Source of the DNA: Branchiostoma floridae
Lineage: Eukaryota > Chordata > Leptocardii > Amphioxiformes > Branchiostomatidae
Direction of reading: 5' to 3'
DNA: 64,000 nucleotides
Assembly: GCF_000003815.2 (NCBI RefSeq)
Contig: NC_049985.1
Location: 9,832,543 to 9,896,542, forward strand
Positions within the stretch are counted from its first letter, which is position 1. Each line of letters opens with the position of its first letter. The notes under the pieces are model-generated. The model searched no databases. It saw only the letters and a list, made by a program, of their open reading frames with translations, and was not told where the DNA came from. This document shows, piece after piece, positions 15,091 to 27,700 of this stretch. The translations under genes and the position numbers were made by a program.

Positions 15091-18000
15091 CAGCAACTGA
15101 CAATATAAAACGCCAATGAGTGTTGCCTTATATCCTCAGTGATACTGTTCAGTCTCTGTGGGACTGGCATAGTCACAAAGCATTATGGGTATGGGGGTGA
15201 AGTCTGCCATCCCTGCTTGCCTTATTCCATCCTTTGTGGAGAGACCAGGATAAGGTAAAGTCAGGACATCAAAGTCCCAGAAGTCAGGGCCATCTGGTTA
15301 GCTTCAGTCACATCACAATTTACTAGGATAAATATTTCCATCACACTGAAAACTTTGAAGTCTCTCCCATCCCACCTCCTCCAGATTGGAAACAGGAGAA
15401 GCCTGAAGTCTTATCTTGGATTAGGAAGTTGCCAGTGACATTTCTGACCCACAGTCTTCCCCACACTTTTGATAAGGCCACACCAATTTCATTTCTTGAC
15501 TCTTGAATTAAATAGTTAAGTTTATTGTAATTTCTTGCCGGCGGGCTAATTGCAGATAACATAAGAAATTCAAATAGCGTAAAAACAATATGACAAGTGT
15601 CTACTCTAGTCTAAAGCTAGTAAAAGATAACTCTAGATCAAAAAAGATAATGTTGAGCTCAGGGTTGGGAGGCCATGTTGCTGATTTTCTTGGCTAAATA
15701 TGTCATTATTTAAACTTATGAAAGTACATTTTCAACAGTTTCATTTCATTTTTTTGATGGATGGGGTAGAACTATTTTCTGTCCTGGAATGGAAGCAAAT
15801 TTCTGTCCTGGAATGGAAGGACGGGTCCTGGAGACAGCGTGGGTTTAACTAAAAGAGCAGCATAAAACAGGGTCTAAGGGAAGAAAATGTACAATGTTGG
15901 TACAATGTTTCAGGATGTCAATATTTTCAGACACAGATATTCCTCCTCAACCTCTGTTGCTATCTTATCATTTTTTGCTGTGTTTTTTTTACTTTGATTT
16001 GTGCAAGACCCAATGAAAGAAATTGGTGAGGCCTAACAAGGCAATGTTTTTGTCTCCATAGACTTCATAAGACTCAAGAGAGTCTGACAGTTGATATAGT
16101 ACAGGAATTGAACTTACATAACAGAACAAACATGATTAAACTGGGTTCGAAATAGGCATACTGGTGAGAAGAAAGGATCAAGCAGGTGTCGGCAACACTT
16201 GATAATGACATTCTTTTTTTGGCAAGCCCACAGGGGTATTGGGAGAAAAGTTACACAGTTCTGAGAAATGATATTGTGGCAAGAGAAAGTGGAGTAGGAC
16301 ACAGAAGTCAGCTGTTATTGATTCAAAGCAACAATATGTACACCCAGGAAATGAAAGGAAGTTGTAATACAACAATCATGAATATAGTTTCATGATATTG
16401 TGGTTGGCAAGGATCAAAGCTGCTACCTTTTTATTCCAGAGTCTAGCTAATTATAAGCAGACCCAAAATATATAAATATATATAATGTGTTCTTTCAAAC
16501 ATGAGACATGTGGCTTTTATCCAATCATATGATATACAAAATAAATGCATGCACTTAGGATTTCTGCAATGACTGCATTTTGCCACTAGACTAAACAGTC
16601 TGGGTAGTAATTATCTGGATATTGAAAGTACAGACTGCTCACAGCAGGGACATTTATTATGTTTTAGTTTTCAAAATAAAGAGGGATGGGCTTATGATTC
16701 TATTTCCCAATGGAATCCAGATTATAAAGAATATATGAGGTATATTTCTTTCATCTGCAATCTTTTCAGAGCTCAGTTTTCATATTTTCTAACATTTCAT
16801 TCAAAGCAATGCAAGCAAACAAATATAGGTAAGTCTTATATTTCTTATTCTGTGCTTTGTTTTTTTTTTGCTAGGCTATTGCTCAATATCTTCTTAGGCA
16901 ACCAGTACAAATTTGGGACCTCACAACACCAATGCTTGACCTTGACCTATGAGGAACAGGTATCAGATGTTCACCTTTTATCAGACACAGGTATACAGCT
17001 GCCGTGCTCTCACCTGACTCCCAAAGGTGATGTTATCTTAACCTTTCGGGAAGAACAGGCACTATTGTGGCCGGTGCACTGTAGGTGGCCTTCTAACATC
17101 ACTCTGTTTACAGCTACAATGGAACAAAAACTTTACTGATGTTACTACCATGATTACATTGGGAGTAAAAACTATGACTGCAAAAAATCAATAATTAAGT
17201 TTACGCCACCACTTTTCATCATTTGAATTCGTACAGACATCAAGCATTAGATGTAAATGTAGGATTTTTGTTTGGAAGTTCAAGTCCAATGTCTAGGGAC
17301 AACATGTTTTTAAACAACTTTCGAGAACTTGTACCAAAAACACAGTTCATTAACACCTGGTCCAAATAAACAAAGGTCTAATATAGAAGTCTATTAAGTT
17401 AGAACAAGAAAGGAATAGGCAGTGGCTTTTAACATCAAGGCCAACAATGCAATTGACCTTTCTTATAGATACTCAGGGTCAGAATCACAAAAAAACTTTA
17501 TATCTATTACATCAATGTAAAGGCTGACGATTTAAGCAAAGTCTGCCCTTGATATTATGCACATATTTCAGTTAATTAGAACACTGACACCTAATTACTT
17601 GCTAAATGTTCTTGCCATGTACAAGAGTACAACTCCTGCTGGTTGGCCCTATGGGGGTTGCCCCCTGTGTCCACAGGGGCTTGGGATTGATTAGCCAGAA
17701 AATTGCAGCAACTTGCACTAATTAGCCGACCACACTTTGATTGACAGCAGCAGAAGCTGACACTGGGTCAGGCCCACAAGTGGTCACCACAGCAACTGTC
17801 TGGTCAGTTTCAGCTCAACAGATTACATAAGAAGCAATGATCTTTTTGAGACAAAGGTAGATTGTAATATGATCTCGGGGTAAGAAACATACTCTACAGG
17901 TCTGTATTCAGTCTGATATGCTGGGATTAAGGGAAAACATATTTGGTACTCTGGATTCAATCAAAGGGTTTACGTTATAAAGCAGAATTCAACTTTTGGC

Positions 18001-19029
18001 AAAGTATGATGAAATGTCATACTTTCTGAATGCAACCCTGGAACAGAATCCCTGGCTATTCTTGACAACCAGAAAATCTTATAATCTATGTTATTTTCTG
18101 GAATGTCAATTTACTTCAACCTGGTATTTCCTTTTTTAAGAAATACACAAAAATGCTAAGAATATTCAATAATATACCTTATAAGTTATCTGATTTTATG
18201 GAATAAGGATTCACTTCTAGGAACCCCAAGGTGCAATTAATTGGTGGGAACCTCCTGCCCACCAACAAGATGTCACAAGTTCCAAAATAATGTCTGCTCC
18301 TGTCTTCCACACATGGGAGCCTCGGCATACCACACTGTGGTGAAACATTCTGCCAGGGGTAATCAACAACTGTGAAACAGCGCCCGATTGGGTTACATGT
18401 AAACAGGCAATTAAAGTGGCATCCCTGGACAGCCGTCTACAAGTGTGGTCTTCTTCTCTGTTGGGACGAAACAAGGTGACTCGCAATACTGGAAATTGTA
18501 CCTAGTAAGATCACACCTAGTATGGGACCTGTATTCCCATCTTGGGGATCAACAAATGACAATAGTCAATACCTTTCTTAGTCTATGACCAAGTTTGGTA
18601 AAGTCACTTCTTTGGAGGAGGGGACAATTAGTTCTGGAAAATTCATTGGTTATCACAGCAGTCCCTACAGAACACAAGAACAACTGTCAGCAGCAGAAAA
18701 GGATGAGAAAGGTTTCCCAGGACCCAGCAGGTGTGAGTTGAAATCTCCAAGCAGATGTTGGCTCCTAGTGCTTGTTTTGCCCAAGTCTGAATCTCTCTTG
18801 GTACAAGTCTCAGTCATACATTCAACAGGAAAAATATACCACAATCAGAGATGTAGAAAATACTACAAAAGAAAACAGTACAAAAGATGTGCAAACATCT
18901 GCTTGAAAACTAGCTGACCTGTGACCTCCCAGTCATCAATACTTGCCCATCTTCCCTTCTCTCCCTGTTGGGCCAAGTTTGCTGACACACAGCTGCCTGG
19001 GCTGGTTTACAACTGGTCTGAACACACAA

Positions 19030-19430
19030 GGCTCTGATGACAGGGCTTCTAACAAAGACAGATCACATCATGCCCAGGTGCATGGCACACATCTTGAGCC
19101 AAGACATTGACATGGTGAGACAAGATGGTGTTCCACTACCCTACTCTTTGTTGGACCTGTGCATAAAAGTTTAAGTTCTCCTCTGGAGAAGTCAAGGCAC
19201 TCATTGGTGACAGGCCTTCCAACAAAGATCAGATAGATCACATCACCCCCAGGTGCATGGCACACATCTTGAGCCAAACCATTGACATGGTGATGGTGTT
19301 CCACTACGTATACCCTACTCTTTGTTGGAACTGTGCATAGATAGAGTTAGAGTTCTCCTCTAGCTCTGAAGAAGTCAAGCTTTCATCATGCCCAGGTGCA
19401 TGGCCCACATCTGAGTCAACCAAGGCAACC
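19030..19430. repeat. tandem duplication, period about 175 bp, about 2.3 units
   Basis: CCAGGTGCATGGCACACATC followed by TTGAGCCAA occurs at 19074 and again at 19249, with a partial, more diverged third unit at 19392. The intervening GACAGG(G/C)CTTC, ACATGGTG and CCTACTCTTTGTTGGA blocks repeat as well. Noncoding. Confidence 0.8.
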
Positions 19431-20237
19431 ACACAACAACTATTATATAGGACGTTTTCAATACACATGCACATGACAAAAATGAAGAACAACTGATGTA
19501 GTCACATGAAGATGGACCTCATTCGACAAAACTACATAAAATGTATAAACAGGGTACAAGGGTCCAGAATAATGTTTAAACTTCAAGGACAAGATTGACT
19601 TGGGTACTGCATACAAGTACGGTAAAAGTACCAGACAGTCAAAAATCCTTGCCAAAGCCATAAACACAGAAAGCCAAGTATCCACGCAGCAAATATCTTA
19701 CTGCTTACCTTTTACACTACAATCAGCATCCTTCCAAGTAAAAGAATCCAACCTACTATCAGAAGTTTTCATACAGGCAAAAACTACATTGCACAAAGCT
19801 TAGCTGAAGAACAGTGCAGCTTCTCACAGACCACCACAATGCTGACTGTCAGGGTCATATAGGTCACATGAGGAGGGCAAACCAAATTTGTATTTTGGGT
19901 CTAGTCTTACCAGCTGGTTGGGCCCTGACACACTGTCAACTTGACCAGAACATTCAAATTTCCAGGATAGTTGACTCCAGTTACTACAGGACCTTACATG
20001 TATGCGTAGATACTGAGCAGTATATGTCAAGATCATGATTGTATACATGTATGCTGGATCACATAATCCTTTTGCAATAAATCCTTGCAATAATATTATA
20101 TCTTTGATTCTTGCAATTTGAAGTGAAAAGAAAGAGGTCTGAAAATCAAAACTGCTCAGTGACTTCTATGCATTAATTTTTATTGGACATCTATTTTTTT
20201 AAAAATTAAAAAAATACATCAGCAATTATTAACACCA

Positions 20238-21377
20238 TTGGAACATATAACAGGCAAGGATCACCTTGACCTATCCAAAGCGTTCGACACAGTTGATCAC
20301 AACATTCTACTTGACAAACTCAACACATATGGTTTCAAAGGCTCTGTACTTAAATGGTTAAAAGATTATCTGTCAGAGAGAACGCAGTATGTTTCTAATA
20401 ACAGTTTTGTCTCGTCCCAGAAATTTGTTACATGTGGTGTCCCGCAAGGCTCCATACTAGGACCTCTTTTATTTTTGATTTATGTAAACGACCTTCCCAT
20501 GATATCAGACAAATTTTTCGCCTTGATATTTGCAGATGACACCAATCTTTTTATGTCACATAAATATTTTGATACACTCATTTCAACAATTAACGATGAA
20601 CTTTGCAAATTAAATCAGTGGTTTAAGTCAAATAAGTTATCCCTAAATATAGACAAAACAAATTTCATCATTTTCACAGGAAGAAATAAGAAATACAGTA
20701 AAGAAATGGCAAAGTTACACATAGATAATAAACCCATTAAACAGGTATGTAACGCACGGTTTTTAGGAGTCGTTATAGATGAAAAACTCACGTGGAAGTT
20801 TCACATAGACATCATTTGTAAGAAAATTGCTAAGAATATTGGTATCATAAGAAAAGTCGCAAACTGCCTATCTCGTAAAATATTTATGACTCTTTACTAC
20901 AGCTTGATATACCCCTACTTAACATACTGCAATATAATCTGGGCTAGTACTTACACTACCTCATTAAAACCACTGCACCTACTACAAAAACGTTTTGTTA
21001 GAATTGCATCAAACGCCTCTTTTATAGCAAATTCAGCAACTTTTTTTCACAATCTGAAGATTTTGACAGTATACGACATAAACAAATTGCAGTCAGCCAT
21101 TTTCGTCCATAAAGTTATTCACAATAATTCTTTCTTACCAGTCCTATATAAAGACATTTTTAAGTACAACGCAGATATTCACAATCACAGTACAAGGCAG
21201 CAAAACAGTCTTAGACCTATCAAAACAAAATCGAACCTAACACAATTTACTATAATGTTTAGAGGCCCATCCATATGGAACACTCTAAGTCTTTCCCTAC
21301 GAAATTGTCAGTCCCTTTCCATTTTCAAGAAACGTATGAAAAACAACCTTATAGAGAAGCCAACTATTTACTCCTGA
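20238..21377 (+). pseudogene. LINE reverse transcriptase, N-terminally truncated, open frame
   Basis: The frame is open for 379 codons. The recognisable protein starts about residue 10 with LDLSKAFDTVDH (motif A, catalytic Asp), followed by GVPQGSILGPLLFLIYVNDL (motif B), FADDTNLF (motif C, catalytic Asp pair), SNKLSLNIDKTNF (motif D) and FLGVVIDEKLTW (thumb side). It ends about 379 residues in, after a C-terminal region with the RGPSIWNTL motif found at the end of many animal LINE proteins. The first codons, including the nominal Met, are probably flanking host DNA. The lack of stops or frameshifts suggests recent insertion, but without the endonuclease the copy cannot mobilise itself. Confidence 0.9.
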
Positions 21378-21852
21378 TTTGTTTTTTTTCCTTGTTTTTG
21401 ACCATGTTATGCTCAATTATCATTTAGTATTATACCGTGTATTTGGTGCTCCTTTAACCTGTTTGTTTGCAGTCTTTGCACCCATTGTCTTGGTTATCTG
21501 TATTTGCTTTCATTTTGTTTTGCTAGCATGATTAATTGTATGATTTTGACTAATTTCTTTATGATCTGTTGATCATGTTTAGTTTTGTCTAATTTCAGTT
21601 TTTGATGTTAAGATTAATTGTAACGTTGTGTATGATCACTGAGTTATATTATTTTCACTTGGTTTATTATTGTTCGATGTATAATCTTCATGACCATTTA
21701 ATTGTATCATGATTTGTATCTTTTGACGGGGGGAGAGTTTGTATAAGCCACATGGCTTTTTTCTCCCCCCTTGCACGTTCTGTTGTATTCTATAATTTTC
21801 TGTATGTATCATTTTTTAAAGTGCAAAATAAAATCAATCAATCAATCAATCA
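20255..21852 (+). mobile_element. 5'-truncated non-LTR retrotransposon (LINE, CR1/Jockey-like)
   Basis: The fragment holds the 3' part of a LINE: an open reverse-transcriptase/C-terminal frame, then about 450 bases of AT-rich 3'UTR, AATAAA at 21827-21832, and a terminal (ATCA)n run at 21832-21852. A short tandem repeat in place of poly(A) is typical of CR1-related LINEs. The endonuclease ORF, fingers and start of the palm are missing, as expected of target-primed insertions that stop early. The exact 5' edge is uncertain by about 20 bases. It lies on the strand opposite Shroom, in its presumed intron 2. Confidence 0.9.
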
Positions 21853-21999
21853 AAAACAATACATCTCAAGTTTGTCAACAAACCAAAATCATATTAAAAA
21901 CTGTCCTTACCTTTACTCTGAAATTGTGATTAATGTTGCATTTGAGTTTCCTGTGGTTATCCTGAAACAACTTCTCTGCAATCTATGTTTTCGAAACGG

Positions 22000-22560
22000 T
22001 GTTTCCAAAGCGAGCAACTTCCTCAAAAACAACGCCTCCCGGACAAACTAGTTCACCCCCAGACCAAAACACACTAGACAAGCGAGAGGCATTCCTGCTA
22101 TGCCACAGGTGATCTTTAGTTTCCACCTGTTTTTATCCCATCAGCCGGGGTCACAGACGCCATTGTCCGAGGTGGGTTTTAATGTCAGCCTCACCTTTGA
22201 AGCCCAACTTGATCTGCTCTTTTTAAAAGTATTACCCTAAATCTTTCACCGAGAGAAATTTGCTTCTATAGCGCACAGAAAGCGTGGAATCTTTCTTTGT
22301 TTCCCGTTCTGTCAACAGCGCTAAAGAAACACAGACACAACAACCAAGGTAAACACAGCATCAGAGTGAAAAGGAGCAAGGTGAAATGTTGCCCCCCGGT
22401 GACCTCTGACATTGAGACGGCACTGGGCGCCATTGTCTGAGCGGCTATTCTGGTCACGCGTACAATACAAAAACAAACGGGAGAATTCGAGACAGTTTGG
22501 GGATGTTATAGCGGAGGTAATAGCCGGTCATGATACAGCTTCAGGTGGCCAAGAAGGAAC
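22000..22560. promoter_or_regulatory. CpG-richer patch, candidate enhancer or alternative promoter
   Basis: Several CpG clusters occur in otherwise AT-rich sequence. The 14-base CGCCATTGTC(C/T)GAG occurs twice, at 22158 and 22428. Its inverse contains ACAATGG, a SOX-type core, and GCCAT, a YY1-type core. No ORF is convincing. Regulatory role is inference. Confidence 0.3.
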
Positions 22561-24550
22561 AGTCTTAAAAGTTACAGACATTTTCAAAATGGGATGGCAG
22601 AAATCAGAATGCAAGATGACATTATATCAAAACACAAAATCTGTAGACAGAGGGTGTACACTTCTTCATAGCTATAGGAGATACAATCACAGAGGAAGGT
22701 ATTGTTACACTGCTAATGTGATCTGTTCAGCAGACAACAGGTAATGCCTGGCACCACAGTATCAAGAATGACATGCTACGTGTCATGATTTATGAGCATC
22801 AGAAATTTTGACACCATCCCCATGCGCATTACAAGTGGATGTAATTGAAAAGGGAGGATCTGTTTCGCAATGCTCCCCACAACAAGTACTCAGGATCTTC
22901 AAGTATGCATGATACAAAAGCTTCAAGGGGGGAGGTGTACAAGTATGAAATAATGCTATGGTGTTATGTACAAACTTAAGATTCAACTGTTCATAAAACA
23001 ACCTCAGATGACACGTACGCCATAACAGCTGCCTCTTAGAACTTGTGACAGAATATTCCTAAAGTATTGTGAAAGGTTTCCTAGGACAGAAGACATTGAC
23101 AGCCTTGATAGCCATCTCCCCCAGCCCTGTGCCACACCTGTAACTTAAGTAGTCTGTACACACGACCTGGCGACTCGAGTAGGAAAGCGGAGATGGGCCA
23201 GCGGAAGTTGAGGTGCCAAGAGTCACAGTTAAGTTTGATGTAGGATGATTTAGTACACAGATTGGTTTCAAGCTCGCACAAAAGATGCTGACTGTACTGT
23301 CAGCAAAAATCATGCACACTGTCAGCACACATCAAGTAGACTTTAAAAACAATGTCAGCTTTTGACATATAACAGTGCTGCTGATGATAGAAATTTCATC
23401 AATAAAGCGCCTGTAACCATGTATAATGCCACACCAATCCAATTTTTTGGTTCACAAACTTTTGAAAAAAAAAGCTGATTTAGGAGAGTGAGGAAAACAA
23501 TATGTTACAGTACTAAATTAATATCAATATCATGCGGTTTCAGAGATTAAATACAGCCTGACAAAGTTTTCCACCCAGCCTTGTACTTCATTTTGACCTG
23601 TTGCTAAATTTTCACCTCAACATGCTGAACTCATTGACAAGGAAATAAATATAAGTGTAGTCTAAACCAGAAAACTAAAGTTTGTTTTCCCCATCCCACC
23701 CCTGCCCCACTGACAAATGACAAAGAAGTCCCCATCATGTAACAGTATATGTTCACACATGGGGAACCCTAAGTGCTGACATGAATGCATAGCTGGATGC
23801 AGATTAGGTGCAGAGATTGCTTACACACTAGGGGGACTTCAAAGACTGGAGCTTGCCGCAGGATTCGGGGATGTTTACAAGATATTGCCAAAGCAGTGTG
23901 ACTTCCTTTTATCTGGTATATTGCAGATATTGGTTATCTAGAGTATACGGGCCAAAAGCTGAAGGAAAATTCCTCAACAGTTTCTGGCTCTGAAAACTGA
24001 TATGACAATGCATATAATACTGTATTGGCTTAATCACAGAAAATGTTTTGCTTTGACTTTACCTTGACTGTTAGTATTGTCTTGACAAAAATTGTTACTT
24101 AATGTTATCATGAAAACCTGCACCTGTTAACCTGACAAATTTTAATCAACACATAATTTTGTTTTCTTGTAGCCATATTTCCATGGTAAAATAGTAATAT
24201 GGAACTTGATACAGTTGACATATGCTTAAGAATGTTTTGCAGGTACAGAGGAAATATTCTCTTCAGTTCATATTGATACATAGAGTAGTTAACAAGATGA
24301 CTTTTCAATGACGCTACTAAAAATAACACTGGAAGGTATAAAATCATATAAAGTCCAGAATGTTTTATGTGCATGTTTGTGTTAACTTAACGGTTATGCA
24401 GGTTAAGAAGACGAAGCGCACATCGTCTTGGATGAGATACTGTTCAAGTCTTGAAGACCTGAACGACACTGTGTTTTGTAAATGGAGCACAAAATAAACA
24501 AGGGAGACAACAACAAGGTATGACCAGAAACATTACAGAATCCAGCTCAC

Positions 24551-24705
24551 CTCTTGACCTGGAGGTTAAGTGTTTTGGAGGCACTCTTCACCAGTTGTAC
24601 GGCATGGAGGCGTGTGTTGCAGAACGTCTTGTTGATGTACAGAACCTCGTCTCCCACCTTCAGTCTCTTCTGCCCAGCAATGTCCGCTTTTCCCCCAGCT
24701 TCAAT
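24551..24705 (-). CDS. SHROOM: Shroom coding exon 2 (second half of PDZ)
   Basis: The exon has 51 codons plus two bases. It begins IEAGGKADIAGQKRLKVGDE and ends ASKTLNLQVK, with acceptor TTGACTTCAG|ATT and donor AAGAG|GTGAGC. It supplies the helix and last strand of the PDZ domain, and its start continues EPLTVHK of exon 1 just as vertebrate EPLIISK runs into VEEGGKAD. Confidence 0.93.
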
Positions 24706-27700
24706 CTGAAGTCAAATAGAGAAACATGAAAGTGTTAAGACACATACGAATGCAAAACTACAACATAAGATTGTTGGACAAATACAACTTACTTTAGGCC
24801 AAACCATCTTACTTTGTGGGTTTTCTGACATCGAACAAAGAATAATGCTAGACTGAAAAATCAACACGAAAACAGAGTCTGGAGTGAAGTCTGCACTTCT
24901 GAACATACAGTCAGACTCATGTTTTCCTCCATTTTTCCCTTGACGCTTTTAACAATTTTAAAGTAGAATATCCAAAGGTTTACGAAAAAATCGGGGTGAC
25001 CTAATGACAGTGAATCTGCATACATACCTGTACTGTAGGCTGTACATCCTATATACATTTCAACAGCAAGAAATACAGTTACTTAGGAGTAGACTGAGCC
25101 CATTCTGGCTCATTTCCAGAGCTGGAACAGAGCAATACTGTATCCTTCACACCTTATACAGGTGTGAACTATAGTCAGGTGACAATCCCAGACAGGCAAA
25201 AGCCACTTACAGACAACCACACCTCTGTAACGATACCTGTCAAAAGTGGCCACTCATCCAACCCAGGTACTTCAGGCACACAGACACAACAATGGCAACT
25301 TCTCATATCCAGGTTATCAAAATAGACAACCCTCTCCAACCCACCTCTAGGATGACAACCTGTCTCTATTTTTAGGCTGACAACTTCAGAGTGTCGACAG
25401 ATTACCAAAGGACTTAAAATTAACAGTCACAATTTCCTATGATAAATTTACTTGTAGCTATTTACTGGTAGATAAGAAGTTTGGCAGCTTTTTATTTCCA
25501 GATTATCAAAATAGATAACCTTCACCAACTCACCTTAATTTTAAAATGTCTCTAGTTTTATGCAGGAGGCTTGGTGAATACAACTAGTTAACTCACCACA
25601 AAACACTAGGGGAGATTTTCCTGTAGGTCTAAAATTAGTTGTTTGGTGAGCAATTCTTTGTATCTAAAATTAGGTGCTTAGTTGAACTGTTTTTGGTTTG
25701 CAGGTGGATTGACTTGACCAGGATGTTAGTCACAAACTGTTGCCCTCCCACCTTCCCTACTGTAAACAATAAACAGAAACTTACATTGTGACTAGGCTAA
25801 AACCGGTATGACGTAGGTGTCAAAAAACATACAAATGTATTGTGACTAAAGCAAATTCACTATGACGTGTGGGCAGTGTTCAAAGCCTCCTTTTCCTTTG
25901 TCCAATGATTAAACATTGTTGATGCACTATGTCTCAATCCTAAAAGAAGAAAAAAAGGAAGTGCTTTGTCATGACGAGCACTATTTAGTGTCTGAAACCT
26001 AATAATACCTAATATTGCATATGTGAAATTCAAGCATATTCTATCCATCCACAATGCATCATCACCCCTGAATCCTTGTATAGTTTGGGATACTGCCTGA
26101 GCTACTGCTAATGTAAAGAGCATTACAAACTTAGTACAGCTTAAGAATTTTTTTATTATCTTCACTACCTGTAACTATAAGTATAGCTAAGTACTTTTTG
26201 TTTTTATGCAAATAATAAGTTGAAAGTTATTTGAAAAATTTTGTTTGAGATAGATAATTAAAAGCAAACATTGCGCAACTGGAATGCATGAGTGGACCAT
26301 TTCCTTAATAGTCCATAATACCTGCTACTTGGTGGGAAATTACCATGGCAACAAGGCAAACATTTACACAGGTATGAGTCCACCTGTGCAGTCTGCATTC
26401 CTGGCATACCTGTCTGTAAACAGGCTTAACACTCGCCCCGTAAACCTGCCAATCACAGCTGCTTTTCCCACAGAAGGAACTGGACTTTGATCGACAAAGA
26501 CAAGAGAAAACCGGTAAATTGATTTTGCGACCGTTCGTACGTTTCTTTTTTTAGACTTCGGTCAAAGCTTACATAATACGCATTCCTGGTGATCTGTGTG
26601 TGGAAGCTTAGGGCATTGCAAACTTGGGAGGAAAGAATGTAACTTTATCAAACTGACTAATTTTTTCTGGGAACTTAACCTCTCAGCAAAGGTTGGCAGC
26701 CCTCAAAAACAGTCTGGCATATTCAGATAATGTTACACTCCTGCCCAACATCTGCTTGGAAAGTTATAAGACCTGCCACAGGATTCAGATCTATACATTT
26801 TATAGAATGTCACTTTTCCTTCTCCTTAGAAAAAGCGACTTTTAGAACATGTAGTCAGCAGTTACTTCAGTAAGAGGTCAGTTTAAGGTCACCTGATTCA
26901 TTATCACCTGGAAAGGCTTGGAAATACATGTGGTTGCAAGGTGTTTGCAATGTGTATGTTTGAATCTACATTTGGGACCATTGCTCCATCAAAAGCTCAC
27001 TTTTTATATGATTTATTTGATGTCTGGAAGTCTTCATCACGACTGGAGATTGTTACACGACACTTATGATTTGGAAGAAATCCTAAACATTTAAGGTTAC
27101 TCATTAAGCATACAAGTAAGAAGTAGCAAGGAGTACATCCATCAGCAATGATATGTCTTGCAAGGGAGATCTCTTGGACCCTAGTAACCTTATCAATACT
27201 TGTTATTACTTACCGCTAACCAGACAAACTAAGCCACTGACAGATATACGTGAATACATGTATGTCAAGTAAGCCATTCTGATAACAATCAATTAGTAAA
27301 ATCACTAGGTATGTTTATTTGGCCAACTGGGCTCCTAAACATTTATCCCCCACGCAAAGTAGGGTCTTAGTCCGATAACCTCTCCCTGCCCTCTGTGTGA
27401 CTTCTGACCTACCAAATGACCGAAGCATGACACTTAATGTATTTTTTACTCCACTGGTCAACCACTTCAGGAAAGGGTTTGGAATAGCCTTGGTTTCCTA
27501 GGAGACGACAGTTATGAGACATGAAGTGCTATAGGACTGGGGTCACCACGGACCTCTCTCAAAAGTTGTCAGGCACATACGTTAAACATTCTCAAAAGTA
27601 CCTGTACAATATTGAAAACTTTCATACAATAGATTTACATGCCTTCTAATCTTGTGACGTCTGTTTGTCATTTGAATTTTTCACATGCCAGACCTGATGA

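Larger units (their letters stand above)
1..20237. other. noncoding, presumed Shroom intron 2 (left part)
   Basis: Apart from the tandem duplications, microsatellites and CRE patch listed, I see no exon with both splice sites and recognisable protein on either strand. The open frames are short, low-complexity or shadows. Short Shroom exons could be missed. Assignment to intron 2 rests on the open donor after 24551. Confidence 0.5.

Noticed and set aside
23059-23328. Minus-strand segment considered as Shroom exon 3
   Set aside because: Composition is Ser/Thr-rich like Shroom linkers, but the donor is weak and no acceptor in the required phase was found.
25860-26165. 101-codon minus-strand frame with a signal-peptide-like start
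   Set aside because: Hydrophobic start arises easily in AT-rich DNA. No further structure, cleavage context or homologue recognised.
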